DNA of 64,000 nucleotides from the NCBI GenBank assembly GCA_947632485.1, contig CANRPJ010000008.1, positions 1-64,000 of the forward strand, given 5' to 3'. The translations under genes were made by a program, and so were the position numbers. Source of the DNA: an uncultured Muribaculaceae bacterium. Lineage in GTDB: Bacteria > Bacteroidota > Bacteroidia > Bacteroidales > Muribaculaceae. Of the stretch, positions 42,158-50,105 are shown in pieces (positions within the stretch are counted from its first letter, which is position 1; the number at the start of each line of letters is the position of its first letter). The notes beneath the pieces were generated by a model that saw only the letters and a program-made list of their open reading frames with translations, was not told the origin of the DNA and searched no databases.

Positions 42158-43267
42158 GTGAGGCTCGACCATCTCGACATAGTAAATTTCAAGAATATAG
42201 CTGAGGCGCAGCTCGATTTCAGCGCCGGGGCTAACTGCCTGCTCGGCCTCAACGGCATGGGCAAGAGCAATCTGCTCGAAGCCGTGCATTTCCTGAGCAT
42301 GGCGCGGGGCATGACTCCGATGCCGGAAAGCGCCCTGATTCGCCACGGTGCCGATTCCATGCTCCTCAAGGGGCAGTGGACATCGGAGACCGACAGCAAT
42401 GATACGGTAGCCTGCGGGCTGGTGCGCGGAAAAGGCAAGACGTTGAAAGTGAACGGTAAGGACGTGGGGCGCATTTCAGCCCACATCGGGCGCTTCCCGG
42501 TCGTGACCGTCACTCCTCAAGACAGCCGCCTGGTCAGCGAGAGCGGCGAGGAGCGCCGCCGCCTCATGGATATGGTGATTTCGCAGGGAGATCCCGCCTA
42601 TCTCTCGCAGCTCATACGCTATAATAAGGCACTTGAATCGCGCAACAAGATGCTTCGCGCAGGCTTGCGCGATAAGCTCCTGTTCGAGAGCGTGGAGGCC
42701 GGCATGGCTGAGGCTGCCTCGGCGGTGCATGAGGCCCGCATGGCCTGGACCGAGACGATGCGCCCCGAGGTGAGCCGCTACTATACGGCCATCTCTTCCG
42801 ACCGCGACCATATCGACATTTCCTACCGCAGCTCGCTCAATTCCGCTCCTCTTCAGCAGCTTCTCGATGCCTCACGGGAGAAAGACCAGGTGCTTGGCTT
42901 CACTACCCAGGGCCCGCATCGCGACGACCTCGGAATGGAGCTCGACGGCTACAGTCTGCGTCGCCTCGGCAGCCAGGGTCAGGTGAAGACCTTCACCATC
43001 TCGCTCCGGCTGGCCATCTACGGCTATCTGCGCCGCCTCAGGGGGGAGCGCCCCCTTTTGCTGCTCGACGATATTTTCGATAAGCTCGATGCCACGAGAG
43101 TAGGCAGGATAATGGAGCTCGTGTCCGGTTCTGATTTTGGGCAGATCTTCATAACCGATACCAACCGCGAGCATCTCGACGAGATCATGGCCGGCCTCGG
43201 CGGCGGCAGCCGGATCTTCGAGGTGGCCGATGGAAACTTTACTCCGCTAACCCCGGCTGCCCCATGA
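42158..43267 (+). CDS. recF: DNA replication and repair protein RecF
   Basis: A 369-residue SMC-like ATPase that loads RecA at gaps. It starts at a GTG (42158), where the RecF pattern MRLDHLDIVNFKNIAEAQL begins. Walker A is LLGLNGMGKSNLLEAVHFL, the signature is SQGQVKTFTISLRLAIYGYL, and Walker B is PLLLLDDIFDKLDATRV, then the D-loop region and QIFITDTNREHLDEIM. The stop overlaps the DUF721 gene start by 4 nt (ATGA), a pairing common in bacteria. It is not next to dnaA or dnaN here. Confidence 0.95.
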   Translation: MRLDHLDIVNFKNIAEAQLDFSAGANCLLGLNGMGKSNLLEAVHFLSMARGMTPMPESALIRHGADSMLLKGQWTSETDSNDTVACGLVRGKGKTLKVNGKDVGRISAHIGRFPVVTVTPQDSRLVSESGEERRRLMDMVISQGDPAYLSQLIRYNKALESRNKMLRAGLRDKLLFESVEAGMAEAASAVHEARMAWTETMRPEVSRYYTAISSDRDHIDISYRSSLNSAPLQQLLDASREKDQVLGFTTQGPHRDDLGMELDGYSLRRLGSQGQVKTFTISLRLAIYGYLRRLRGERPLLLLDDIFDKLDATRVGRIMELVSGSDFGQIFITDTNREHLDEIMAGLGGGSRIFEVADGNFTPLTPAAP

Positions 43268-43581
43268 AGCGGAATGAACCGGTGAGCCTCCGGGAGGTGC
43301 TTGAGGCGGCTATCTCTCAGGCGGGTATGGACGGCCGCCTTGCCGAGCGCAGGGCCGTGGCAGCCTGGCCTGCTGTGGTGGGCGAGGGGTTGGCGCAGCT
43401 CACCGCGGCAGCCGATGTGCGCGGCGGGGTGCTGACGGTGGTGGCCCGCGACGCCGCTCTCCGGCAGGAGCTGACGATGATGCGTTCAGTTCTTGTGGGC
43501 GCCCTAAATAAGGAGGCAGGCGCCGAAGTGGTGAGCGATATCCGTTTTGTCTCTTCATTGATTAAACCGATAAATCCCTGA
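43264..43581 (+). CDS. DUF721 family protein
   Basis: A 105-residue protein with the DUF721 core: RRAVAAWPAVVGEGLAQLT, VLTVVARDAALRQELTMMRS and a basic C-terminus. Members are found just after recF in many genomes and are suspected nucleic-acid-binding accessory factors; no reaction is known. It overlaps recF by 4 nt and shares one base with the next gene's start, so it is probably translated with both. Confidence 0.85.
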   Translation: MKRNEPVSLREVLEAAISQAGMDGRLAERRAVAAWPAVVGEGLAQLTAAADVRGGVLTVVARDAALRQELTMMRSVLVGALNKEAGAEVVSDIRFVSSLIKPINP

Positions 43582-44027
43582 TGGATACCAATAAATTGCC
43601 CCGGCCCGACGAATTCCGTCATACCATGGAGGTGCAGCTGCGCTTCAATGATATCGACATTCTGGGCCACATGAACAATACCCGCTATTTCTCGCTCTAC
43701 GATACCGGCAAGGCTCGATATTTCGAAACGGTGCACGGCGTAGAAGACTGGCGCAAGGTGGAGGCGGTTATAGCCAACATCAACTGCACCTATGTGGCTC
43801 CGATTTTCTTCGGTGAGAAGATCAGCGTAGGCACGCGTTGCCTCTGGCTCGGCGAGAAGAGCTTCTGCCTGCAGCAGATTCTCTTCGACGACAAAGGGCA
43901 GGTGCGCTCAGTATGCGAGACCGTGATGGTCAGTTTCGATCCCGCGGCCAAGCACTCGGTAGTGCTGCCCGACCATTGGCGCGATGCCTTCACGAGCTAT
44001 GAAACCTCTGAAATCAAAAGGCGATGA
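43581..44027 (+). CDS. Acyl-CoA thioesterase (4HBT family)
   Basis: A 148-residue hot-dog-fold protein. MEVQLRFNDIDILGHMNNTR contains the Asp that is catalytic in YbgC/FadM-like thioesterases, followed by YFSLYDTGKARYFE; TYVAPIFFGEKISVGTRCLW completes the fold. It should hydrolyse an acyl-CoA or acyl-ACP; the substrate is unknown. It begins inside the stop codon of the DUF721 gene, and its own stop overlaps the SIS gene by 4 nt. Confidence 0.88.
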   Translation: MDTNKLPRPDEFRHTMEVQLRFNDIDILGHMNNTRYFSLYDTGKARYFETVHGVEDWRKVEAVIANINCTYVAPIFFGEKISVGTRCLWLGEKSFCLQQILFDDKGQVRSVCETVMVSFDPAAKHSVVLPDHWRDAFTSYETSEIKRR

Positions 44028-44662
44028 AGACAGTGAAAGAGAAAATGGCCGAAATCCTGAGAGCTGAGGCTGAAGCGATCAGGAGCATACCGGTGAGCGA
44101 TGCCTATGACAGAGCGGTGGAGCTGATTCTGGATCATGTGCACCGTCACCACGGCAAGCTCGTGACCTCCGGCATGGGCAAGGCGGGCCAGATAGCTATG
44201 AATATAGCCACAACTTTCTGCTCTACAGGCACTCCGGCCGTATTCCTGCACCCTGCCGAGGCTCAGCATGGCGATCTCGGAATCCTTCAGCCGGGCGATG
44301 TGATGCTGCTCCTGAGCAACTCCGGCAAGACGAGTGAGATTCTGGAGCTGGTGAGGCTTGCGCGGATTCTGAACCCGCAGCTCCCGATGATTGTTATAAC
44401 AGGAAACGCCTCAAGCCCGCTTGCGGAGCTTGCGGAGGTGGTATTGTGGACGGGCGGGTCTCCGGAGGTGTGTCCCCTCGGTCTGACGCCGACCACTTCC
44501 ACCACGATGATGACCGTGATGGGCGATGTGCTGGTGGTAGGTGTGATGGAGAGGATCGGCTTCACGGTGGCCGACTATGCCAAACGCCACCACGGAGGCT
44601 ACCTGGGCGCGGTATCGGCGGCTGAGGCGGCCGGAACTGAAGAAAACAACCGATCGAAATAA
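44024..44662 (+). CDS. SIS-domain sugar isomerase, KdsD/GutQ-like without CBS domains
   Basis: A 212-residue SIS protein: SGMGKAGQIAMNIATTFCST, FLHPAEAQHGDLGILQPGDV, LLSNSGKTSEILELVRLARI and TSTTMMTVMGDVLVVGVM match arabinose-5-phosphate isomerases, which make the KDO precursor. It has only the SIS domain; the tandem CBS domains of the 320-residue KdsD are missing, as also seen in shorter isomerases of this type. The probable reaction is D-ribulose 5-phosphate to D-arabinose 5-phosphate for lipopolysaccharide core. It overlaps the thioesterase gene by 4 nt. Confidence 0.82.
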   Translation: MKTVKEKMAEILRAEAEAIRSIPVSDAYDRAVELILDHVHRHHGKLVTSGMGKAGQIAMNIATTFCSTGTPAVFLHPAEAQHGDLGILQPGDVMLLLSNSGKTSEILELVRLARILNPQLPMIVITGNASSPLAELAEVVLWTGGSPEVCPLGLTPTTSTTMMTVMGDVLVVGVMERIGFTVADYAKRHHGGYLGAVSAAEAAGTEENNRSK

Positions 44663-44682
44663 TCATATAAAACCGAACAGTT

Positions 44683-45543
44683 ATGAATTTCATCGACATA
44701 CCTCTGAACCTCAAGGAGTTCAAGAAGCATGGTCCCGAGCTTGAGCTTATCAAGCAGGTAGAGGCCTGCAGGGTAACCGCTCATAAGCTGGCGGAGGAGA
44801 AGTGCTACCGCGATGCCGTGGAGCGCATAGTGGAGGCTATGCATACGGCACGCGAATTTCCCGATTTCTCCAATCCGGAATTTCGTGCTCTGGTGGCAAC
44901 TCTTCTTTTTGATCTTGCGGAGCTTCATTTCGAGCTTAAGGATTTCAAGCAGGGCGAGAAGGATCTCGACAATCTCTTCAAGGTGCTTGAACCTCTGGTG
45001 AAGAAGGATCCTGACCGCTTCGGCCCCCACAACGTGGCGGCTATGGAGGTGTCGACGCGCATTCTGCGTTCGCGCCGCAAGCTGATGGATCTGCTCGCCA
45101 AGCAGCAGATGGCTACCGGAATGCTCTTTGAGAAGGTCAATGCCGGAGTGGCCGAGGCTACCGACAAACTGGTGGAAAGTCTTCGCAAGACGGGAGAGCT
45201 GCTGGCAAGCATGGGCTCTTACCGCGAGGCGCTGAAATTCTATACCGAGGCGATAAAATACTCCAAGAAGCGCAGTGGGCGAGTAACTCCGCGCGAAATC
45301 AGAATGACGATAGAGATGGCCGAGGTGATGAGGCGCGTGAAGCGGCTCCGCCCGCGGGCCAAGAGGCTGCTTGAGGCCGTGTTGCCTCATGCTATCGCCG
45401 CCAAGGAGATCAAGATGGAGGCCGATATTCTGGCTCTTGTGGCGATAATAGATGCCGACATAGAGGAGGAACCCCGCTGGAAGGCGCTGATGCACAAGCT
45501 CTCGCTCTCCTCGCGCAAAAAGACGGCTGCCGATGGCGACTAA
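44683..45543 (+). CDS. Helical TPR-like protein of unknown function
   Basis: A 286-residue soluble, highly charged, all-helical protein. Helix pairs near AHKLAEEKCYRDAVERIVEA, LFDLAELHFELKDFKQGEKD and ELLASMGSYREALKFYTEAI look like degenerate TPR repeats (the last is closest to the consensus). No signal peptide and no membrane helix. I do not recognise a specific family. It lies 20 nt after the SIS gene, and its end overlaps ribH by 11 nt, so it may be transcribed with both. Confidence 0.7.
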   Translation: MNFIDIPLNLKEFKKHGPELELIKQVEACRVTAHKLAEEKCYRDAVERIVEAMHTAREFPDFSNPEFRALVATLLFDLAELHFELKDFKQGEKDLDNLFKVLEPLVKKDPDRFGPHNVAAMEVSTRILRSRRKLMDLLAKQQMATGMLFEKVNAGVAEATDKLVESLRKTGELLASMGSYREALKFYTEAIKYSKKRSGRVTPREIRMTIEMAEVMRRVKRLRPRAKRLLEAVLPHAIAAKEIKMEADILALVAIIDADIEEEPRWKALMHKLSLSSRKKTAADGD

Positions 45544-46036
45544 TTTAACAGGCGCCGCCCCGGTGCTTCCTGCCGAGCGTCCGCTCGATCCCGATTTCCA
45601 CTGTGTGATAGTGGCCGCGGAATGGAACTCCGTGATAATCGACGGCCTTCTTGCCGGGGCAAAGAGGTGCTTTGCCGACTGCGGAGTCAATCCAGATGTG
45701 GTGGAGACGGTGAGGGTGCCGGGCGCTATCGAGCTCACTTTCGGCGCGCGCGAGGCTATAGAGGTGATCGGGCCGTCGGCGGTGATAGTGTTCGGCTGTG
45801 TGATCCGTGGAGATACTCCTCATTTCGACTATGTGTGCCAGTCAGTGACGCAGGGCATCACGAGCCTGAATGCGGAAGGCAAGGTGCCGGTGATCTTCGG
45901 AGTCCTTACCACCGAGAATCTCGATCAGGCTCTCGACAGAATCGGAGGCAAGGCCGGCGATAAAGGTTATGAAGCGGCTCAGGCGGCGATTGCGATGTCG
46001 AATCTACGGTGCAAAATGCGCGGCAGCCGGGGTTGA
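45533..46036 (+). CDS. ribH: 6,7-dimethyl-8-ribityllumazine synthase
   Basis: A 167-residue lumazine synthase: VAAEWNSVIIDGLLAGAKRC, VRVPGAIELTFGAREAI and GCVIRGDTPHFDYVCQSVTQ contain the ribitylaminouracil and phosphate sites, with His in GDTPHFDY as the catalytic residue, and PVIFGVLTTENLDQALDRIG follows. It makes the direct riboflavin precursor. No other rib gene is nearby. The start overlaps the TPR-like gene by 11 nt. No FMN riboswitch was seen upstream. Confidence 0.95.
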   Translation: MATNLTGAAPVLPAERPLDPDFHCVIVAAEWNSVIIDGLLAGAKRCFADCGVNPDVVETVRVPGAIELTFGAREAIEVIGPSAVIVFGCVIRGDTPHFDYVCQSVTQGITSLNAEGKVPVIFGVLTTENLDQALDRIGGKAGDKGYEAAQAAIAMSNLRCKMRGSRG

Positions 46037-46103
46037 AAGAATTTATATATTCCGTAAAATACGGTAATTTTACGTTAAAAGAGTGAAAAAACTATAGTCA
46101 GGG

Positions 46104-46135
46104 TTTGCAGGTACGCTCATTTATGCGTAAATTTG
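46104..46135 (+). promoter_or_regulatory. Promoter of the Tat/keto-sugar cluster
   Basis: TTTG (46104-46107), a 20-nt spacer and TAAATTTG (46128-46135), both perfect. The start of transcription would be near 46141, leaving a leader of about 115 nt before the ATG at 46257. Confidence 0.75.
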
Positions 46136-46143
46136 CCCTGCGG

Positions 46144-46180
46144 GAAGGTCGGAGATGTGGCATTCGCGTCTCCGGCCTTC
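46144..46180 (+). promoter_or_regulatory. Leader hairpin upstream of the Tat/keto-sugar cluster
   Basis: Arms GAAGGTCGGAGA (46144-46155) and TCTCCGGCCTTC (46169-46180) pair over 12 bp with one G-U, right at the predicted transcript start. Only TT follows, so it is a weak terminator at best; it may be a 5' stabilizing hairpin or attenuator. Confidence 0.5.
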
Positions 46181-46256
46181 TTGGCAGATGAACCATAATT
46201 TAGAGCAACCAGATGAAACGGGCCTTCTTTAAGGGGAAGGGAGTGCTGATTAGTGA

Positions 46257-47336
46257 ATGAAAACGATTAAGGCGGGAATTATAGGTTTTGGCCGCATGGG
46301 TGGTTTCTACCTTGAGGCGATGAAGAAGAGCGGCAGATGGGAGGCTAAAACCATCTGTGAGCTCGATGAGTCGCGTCATGATGAGATAAAGGAGCGCAAC
46401 CCGGGCGGCACAGTGACCGCAGATGAAGATGCCATCTTTTCGGATCCTGAAATCGAAGTGGTGGTTCTATCCGCTCTGGCCGATTCCCGGCTCGACCAGA
46501 TACGTAAGGCCGTAAAGGCCGGAAAGCATATTATAGCCGAAAAGCCGATATCCGACACGGTGGCCAACGAATGGGAGGCCGTGAAGGCAGTGGAGGAATC
46601 GCCGGTAAGGGCGGCGGTGAATCTCTATATCCGCAATTCATGGTATCTCCAGGAGCTTGCCGATGCGATAGAATCCGGCGATCTCGGGGAGCTTGCCATA
46701 GTGAGAATCTGCCACATGACCCCCGGTCTCTCACCGGGCGAGGGTCATGAGGCTGAAGGTCCTGCCTTCCACGATTGCGGAATGCATTATGTAGATGCCG
46801 CCCGCTATCTCGCCAAAGGCGACTACAACACGATGCGCTCGCAGGCTGTAAGAATGTGGGCCTACAAGGATCCCTGGTGGCTTCAGGCTCAGGGCACGTT
46901 TGACAATGGAGTGGTGTTTGATATCACCCAGAGCCATGCCTACGGGCAGCTCTCGGCCGAGCAGACCCACAATTCCTATATCGACATCATCGGGTCGAAA
47001 GGAATAGCCAGAATGCACCATGATTTCAAGACTGCCGTGGTGGAGATCCACGGCGAGCACAACACCCGCCGCATCGAGCGCCCCTATGGCGGAAAGAATA
47101 TTGGCACGATGCTCGACCTTATGGCCGAATCGATTGAATCGGGCAAAAGGGTGGCCCGGCTGCCGTCGTTCCGCGATTCGGCGATAGCCTCCGAGTTCGC
47201 CTGGAAATGTCTGTCCGATGCCGCGGCCCACGATCTTCCGGTGAAAGGCACCCCCGAAGAGCTCGAGCGCATTCATGAGCGCCGGCGCACCATGACCGAG
47301 GGCTACGGACTGCTGAGAAAACAACCCCATAAATGA
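46257..47336 (+). CDS. Cytoplasmic Gfo/Idh/MocA family oxidoreductase
   Basis: A 359-residue NAD(P)-dependent sugar dehydrogenase-like protein. Rossmann fold with KAGIIGFGRMGGFYLEAMKK at the N-terminus, the EKP motif in IIAEKPISDTVANEWEAV, and a C-terminal domain with GPAFHDCGMHYVDAARYLAK that carries the likely catalytic His. No signal peptide, so it is cytoplasmic. It may interconvert hydroxyl and keto groups on a sugar or inositol. It is the first gene of a run that includes a second, Tat-exported Gfo/Idh/MocA protein, so it could process the product imported from the periplasm. Substrate unknown. Confidence 0.88.
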   Translation: MKTIKAGIIGFGRMGGFYLEAMKKSGRWEAKTICELDESRHDEIKERNPGGTVTADEDAIFSDPEIEVVVLSALADSRLDQIRKAVKAGKHIIAEKPISDTVANEWEAVKAVEESPVRAAVNLYIRNSWYLQELADAIESGDLGELAIVRICHMTPGLSPGEGHEAEGPAFHDCGMHYVDAARYLAKGDYNTMRSQAVRMWAYKDPWWLQAQGTFDNGVVFDITQSHAYGQLSAEQTHNSYIDIIGSKGIARMHHDFKTAVVEIHGEHNTRRIERPYGGKNIGTMLDLMAESIESGKRVARLPSFRDSAIASEFAWKCLSDAAAHDLPVKGTPEELERIHERRRTMTEGYGLLRKQPHK

Positions 47337-47388
47337 CCGGGAGACTATAAAAAACACACATTTCAAAACTAACAAAAGAGAAAACATC

Positions 47389-47589
47389 ATGACGAATCAA
47401 CTATTGTTCATAGGAAATCTTGGTACCGGCGAGATCATAATCATCGCCCTGGTTGTGTTGCTGCTCTTCGGCGGCCGCAAGATACCTGAGCTCATGCGCG
47501 GCCTGGGCAAGGGAGTAAGAAGCTTCAAGGAAGGAGTCAACAATATCGAGAAAGATATCGAGAACGCCGCCGAGGAGCCCAAGAAATGA
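47389..47589 (+). CDS. tatA: Twin-arginine translocase subunit TatA
   Basis: A 66-residue protein with a short N-terminal membrane helix (about 9-25, GTGEIIIIALVVLLLFGGRK in part), a Gly hinge, then the amphipathic helix ELMRGLGKGVRSFKEGVNN and a charged tail. This is the TatA/E layout. It forms the pore for folded proteins with TatC (51099-51935). It is next to a gene whose product has a clear Tat signal, suggesting dedicated use. No TatB was found in the window, so this may be a minimal TatA-TatC system. Confidence 0.93.
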   Translation: MTNQLLFIGNLGTGEIIIIALVVLLLFGGRKIPELMRGLGKGVRSFKEGVNNIEKDIENAAEEPKK

Positions 47590-47625
47590 CCAATTTAGCC
47601 AATCCTCAATAAATTATCCAAGCTT

Positions 47626-49110
47626 ATGGCAAAAAACATTTCAAGGAGACAATTCCTTAAATCGGGCGCAATGGCAGGTCTGGGTCTGGCCGTAGTGCCC
47701 AACACAGTATTAGGCAAATCATTCGGCCACATCGCTCCGACCGACAAGCTCAATATAGCAGTTGTCGGCATCGGCGGTATGGGCCACTCCAACATCAACG
47801 CCGTGAAGGGCACCGAGAATATCGTGGCTCTCTGCGACGTGAACTGGGACTATGCCAAAGACGTATTCAACGAGTTCCCCAACGCAAAGCGCTACTGGGA
47901 CTACCGTAAGATGCTCGATGAGATGGGCGACAGCATCGACGCTGTGATCATCGCTACAGCCGACCACACGCACGCCATCATCACGGCTGATGCCATGACG
48001 ATGGGCAAGCACGTGTTCTGCCAGAAGCCGCTCACTCACTCGGTTTATGAGTCTCGCCTGCTGACCAACCTGGCGAAGAGCACCGGCGTGGCTACGCAGA
48101 TGGGCAACCAGGGCGCATCGTGGAACGGCACGGCCGACGTATGCGACTATATCTGGAACGGTGGTATCGGCGAGGTGACGCGTGTAGACTGCGCTACCGA
48201 CCGCCCCATCTGGCCGCAGGGCCTCAACGCTCCCGAGAAGGTGGACCGCATTCCCAAGACCCTCGACTGGGATCTCTTCACAGGTCCGGCAAAACTGAAC
48301 TCCTACAGCGAGGTTTATCAGCCCTGGAACTGGCGCGGCTGGTGGGACTACGGTACGGGCGCTCTCGGCGATATGGCATGCCATATCCTGCATCAGCCCT
48401 TCAAGGCCCTCAAGCTCGGTTATCCCTCTCAGGTAGAAGGCTCTTCGACGCTGCTTCTCAACGCTTGCGCTCCGCAGGCACAGCACGTGAAGATGATCTT
48501 CCCCGCACGCGACAATATGCCTAAGCTGGCTCTTCCCGAGGTGGAGGTGCACTGGTACGACGGCGGCCTGCTGCCTGACCGTCCGGAAGGCTTCCCGCAG
48601 GGTAAGGAACTGATGGGTCCCGGCGGCGGTCTGACGATATTCCACGGCACGAAGGATACTCTCGTATGCGGTTGCTACGGTCAGAAGCCCTGGCTCCTCT
48701 CCGGCCGCGAGGTTAAGGCTCCCAAGATTGCGCGCCGCGTAGAAAACCAGGCTCATGAGATGGACTGGGTGGCAGCCTGCAAGGAGAGCAAGGAGAACCG
48801 CCGCAAATGTAACTCCGACTTCTCGGAGGCAGGTCCTTTCAACGAGATGGTTGTGATGGGCGTGCTGGCAGTGCGTCTGCAGGGTCTCAACAAGGTGCTC
48901 GAGTGGGACGGTGAGAACATGGAGTTCACCAACATATCACCCGACGAGACGATCCGCACGGTTGTGAAAGACGGCTTCAAGATCCACAATGGTCACCCGA
49001 CGTTTGACAAGACCTGGACTGATCCCGTGAATGCTCAGGCTTTCGCCAAGGAGCTGATCAAGCACAACTACCGCGACGGCTGGAAGCTTCCCGATATGCC
49101 TAAGGCCTGA
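47626..49110 (+). CDS. Tat-exported Gfo/Idh/MocA family oxidoreductase
   Basis: A 494-residue protein with a canonical Tat signal: NISRRQFLKSGAMAG places the twin arginines at 7-8, then a hydrophobic stretch to about residue 30 (VVPNTVLGK). The mature part begins with a Rossmann fold (NIAVVGIGGMGHSNINAV), then the HVFCQKPLTHSVYESRL variant of the EKP motif, and a large C-terminal domain (WDYGTGALGDMACHILHQPF). Tat export is expected because the enzyme must fold with its NAD(P) cofactor inside the cell. It lies 36 nt after tatA and 38 nt before the DUF1080 gene. Members of this group oxidize glycosides at C3 in some Bacteroidota systems; the substrate here is unproven. Confidence 0.92.
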   Translation: MAKNISRRQFLKSGAMAGLGLAVVPNTVLGKSFGHIAPTDKLNIAVVGIGGMGHSNINAVKGTENIVALCDVNWDYAKDVFNEFPNAKRYWDYRKMLDEMGDSIDAVIIATADHTHAIITADAMTMGKHVFCQKPLTHSVYESRLLTNLAKSTGVATQMGNQGASWNGTADVCDYIWNGGIGEVTRVDCATDRPIWPQGLNAPEKVDRIPKTLDWDLFTGPAKLNSYSEVYQPWNWRGWWDYGTGALGDMACHILHQPFKALKLGYPSQVEGSSTLLLNACAPQAQHVKMIFPARDNMPKLALPEVEVHWYDGGLLPDRPEGFPQGKELMGPGGGLTIFHGTKDTLVCGCYGQKPWLLSGREVKAPKIARRVENQAHEMDWVAACKESKENRRKCNSDFSEAGPFNEMVVMGVLAVRLQGLNKVLEWDGENMEFTNISPDETIRTVVKDGFKIHNGHPTFDKTWTDPVNAQAFAKELIKHNYRDGWKLPDMPKA

Positions 49111-49148
49111 TCTGAAGAATTATAACCCAAAACACAACGATACAAAAG

Positions 49149-50012
49149 ATGAAGAAAATTCTCATGCTGGCTCCTGCTGCCCTTGCGCTGATGTGCTCAT
49201 GCGGCGGCAACAAGGCAGCTTCCGCAGCTGATTCCGCAGATGCAGCAACTGACTCCGTGCCCAAGTACACGGTGATTGAAAAAGAGCAGGTAGACCTGGC
49301 TTCTTATCCGAAAGATGCCGAAGGTTACTACGTGATCTTCAATGGTAAGGACTTCAACGGCTGGCGCGGCTATGGCAAGGACTCGATTCCCGGTCGCTGG
49401 GTGGTTGAAGACGGTGCCATCAGGTTCAACGGCAGCGGTGGCGGCGAGGCCCAGAATGCCGACGGCGGCGACATCATCTTCGGTAAGAAGTTCAAGAACT
49501 TCGAGCTCGAACTGGAATGGAAGGCTTCGAAGGGCGGTAACTCCGGTATCTTCTACCTGGCCCAGGAAGTGGAAGCTCCCAACGGAGAGGGTGAGGTAGT
49601 GCTTCAGCCTATCTATATCTCGGCTCCTGAATATCAGGTGCTCGACAACGAGAACCACCCCGACGCCAAGCTTGGCAAGGACGGTAACCGGATGTCGGCT
49701 TCCCTCTACGATATGATTCCTGCCAAACCGCAGAACCAGAAGCCTTACGGCGAATGGAACAAGGCTAAGATCATGGTCTACAAAGGCACCGTGGTTCACG
49801 GCCAGAACGGCGAGAACGTAGTAGAGTATCACCTGTGGACTCCGCAGTGGACCGAGATGCTTCAGAACAGCAAGTTCAGCCAGGAGGCATGGCCTCTGGC
49901 ATTCGAACTGCTCAACAATGTCGGCGGCGAGAATCATGAGGGCTACATCGGCTTCCAGGATCACGGCGACGACGTATGGTTCCGCAATATCCGCGTGAAG
50001 GAGCTTGACTGA
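49149..50012 (+). CDS. DUF1080 lipoprotein (3-keto-glycoside hydrolase family)
   Basis: A 287-residue lipoprotein: signal peptide with lipobox MCSC near residue 18, an Ala/Ser/Asp linker, then the DUF1080 jelly-roll starting YYVIFNGKDFNGWRGYGKDS, with LELEWKASKGGNSGIFYLAQ and ending DDVWFRNIRVKELD. DUF1080 (3-keto-disaccharide hydrolase) proteins are lectin-like folds, several of which cleave 3-keto-glycosides. Placed directly after the Tat-exported oxidoreductase, it would act on the oxidized product in the periplasm or at the surface. A terminator-like hairpin follows its stop (50043-50077). Confidence 0.88.
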   Translation: MKKILMLAPAALALMCSCGGNKAASAADSADAATDSVPKYTVIEKEQVDLASYPKDAEGYYVIFNGKDFNGWRGYGKDSIPGRWVVEDGAIRFNGSGGGEAQNADGGDIIFGKKFKNFELELEWKASKGGNSGIFYLAQEVEAPNGEGEVVLQPIYISAPEYQVLDNENHPDAKLGKDGNRMSASLYDMIPAKPQNQKPYGEWNKAKIMVYKGTVVHGQNGENVVEYHLWTPQWTEMLQNSKFSQEAWPLAFELLNNVGGENHEGYIGFQDHGDDVWFRNIRVKELD

Positions 50013-50042
50013 AAATCCTTTTCCAACCAATAGATAAGTGAG

Positions 50043-50077
50043 AAAGCCTTCCTCTCTTTCGGGAGGGGAGGGCTTTT
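50043..50077 (+). terminator. Terminator or attenuator inside the Tat/keto-sugar cluster
   Basis: AAAGCC (50043-50048) pairs with GGCTTT (50071-50076); further pairing of TTCCTC with GAGGGGA gives a long, partly G-U stem, ending in TTTT. It lies between the DUF1080 gene and the isomerase gene and may lower expression of the distal part. Confidence 0.6.
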
Positions 50078-50105
50078 GAAAACCTGAAAACAAAAGGAGG
50101 AAACG

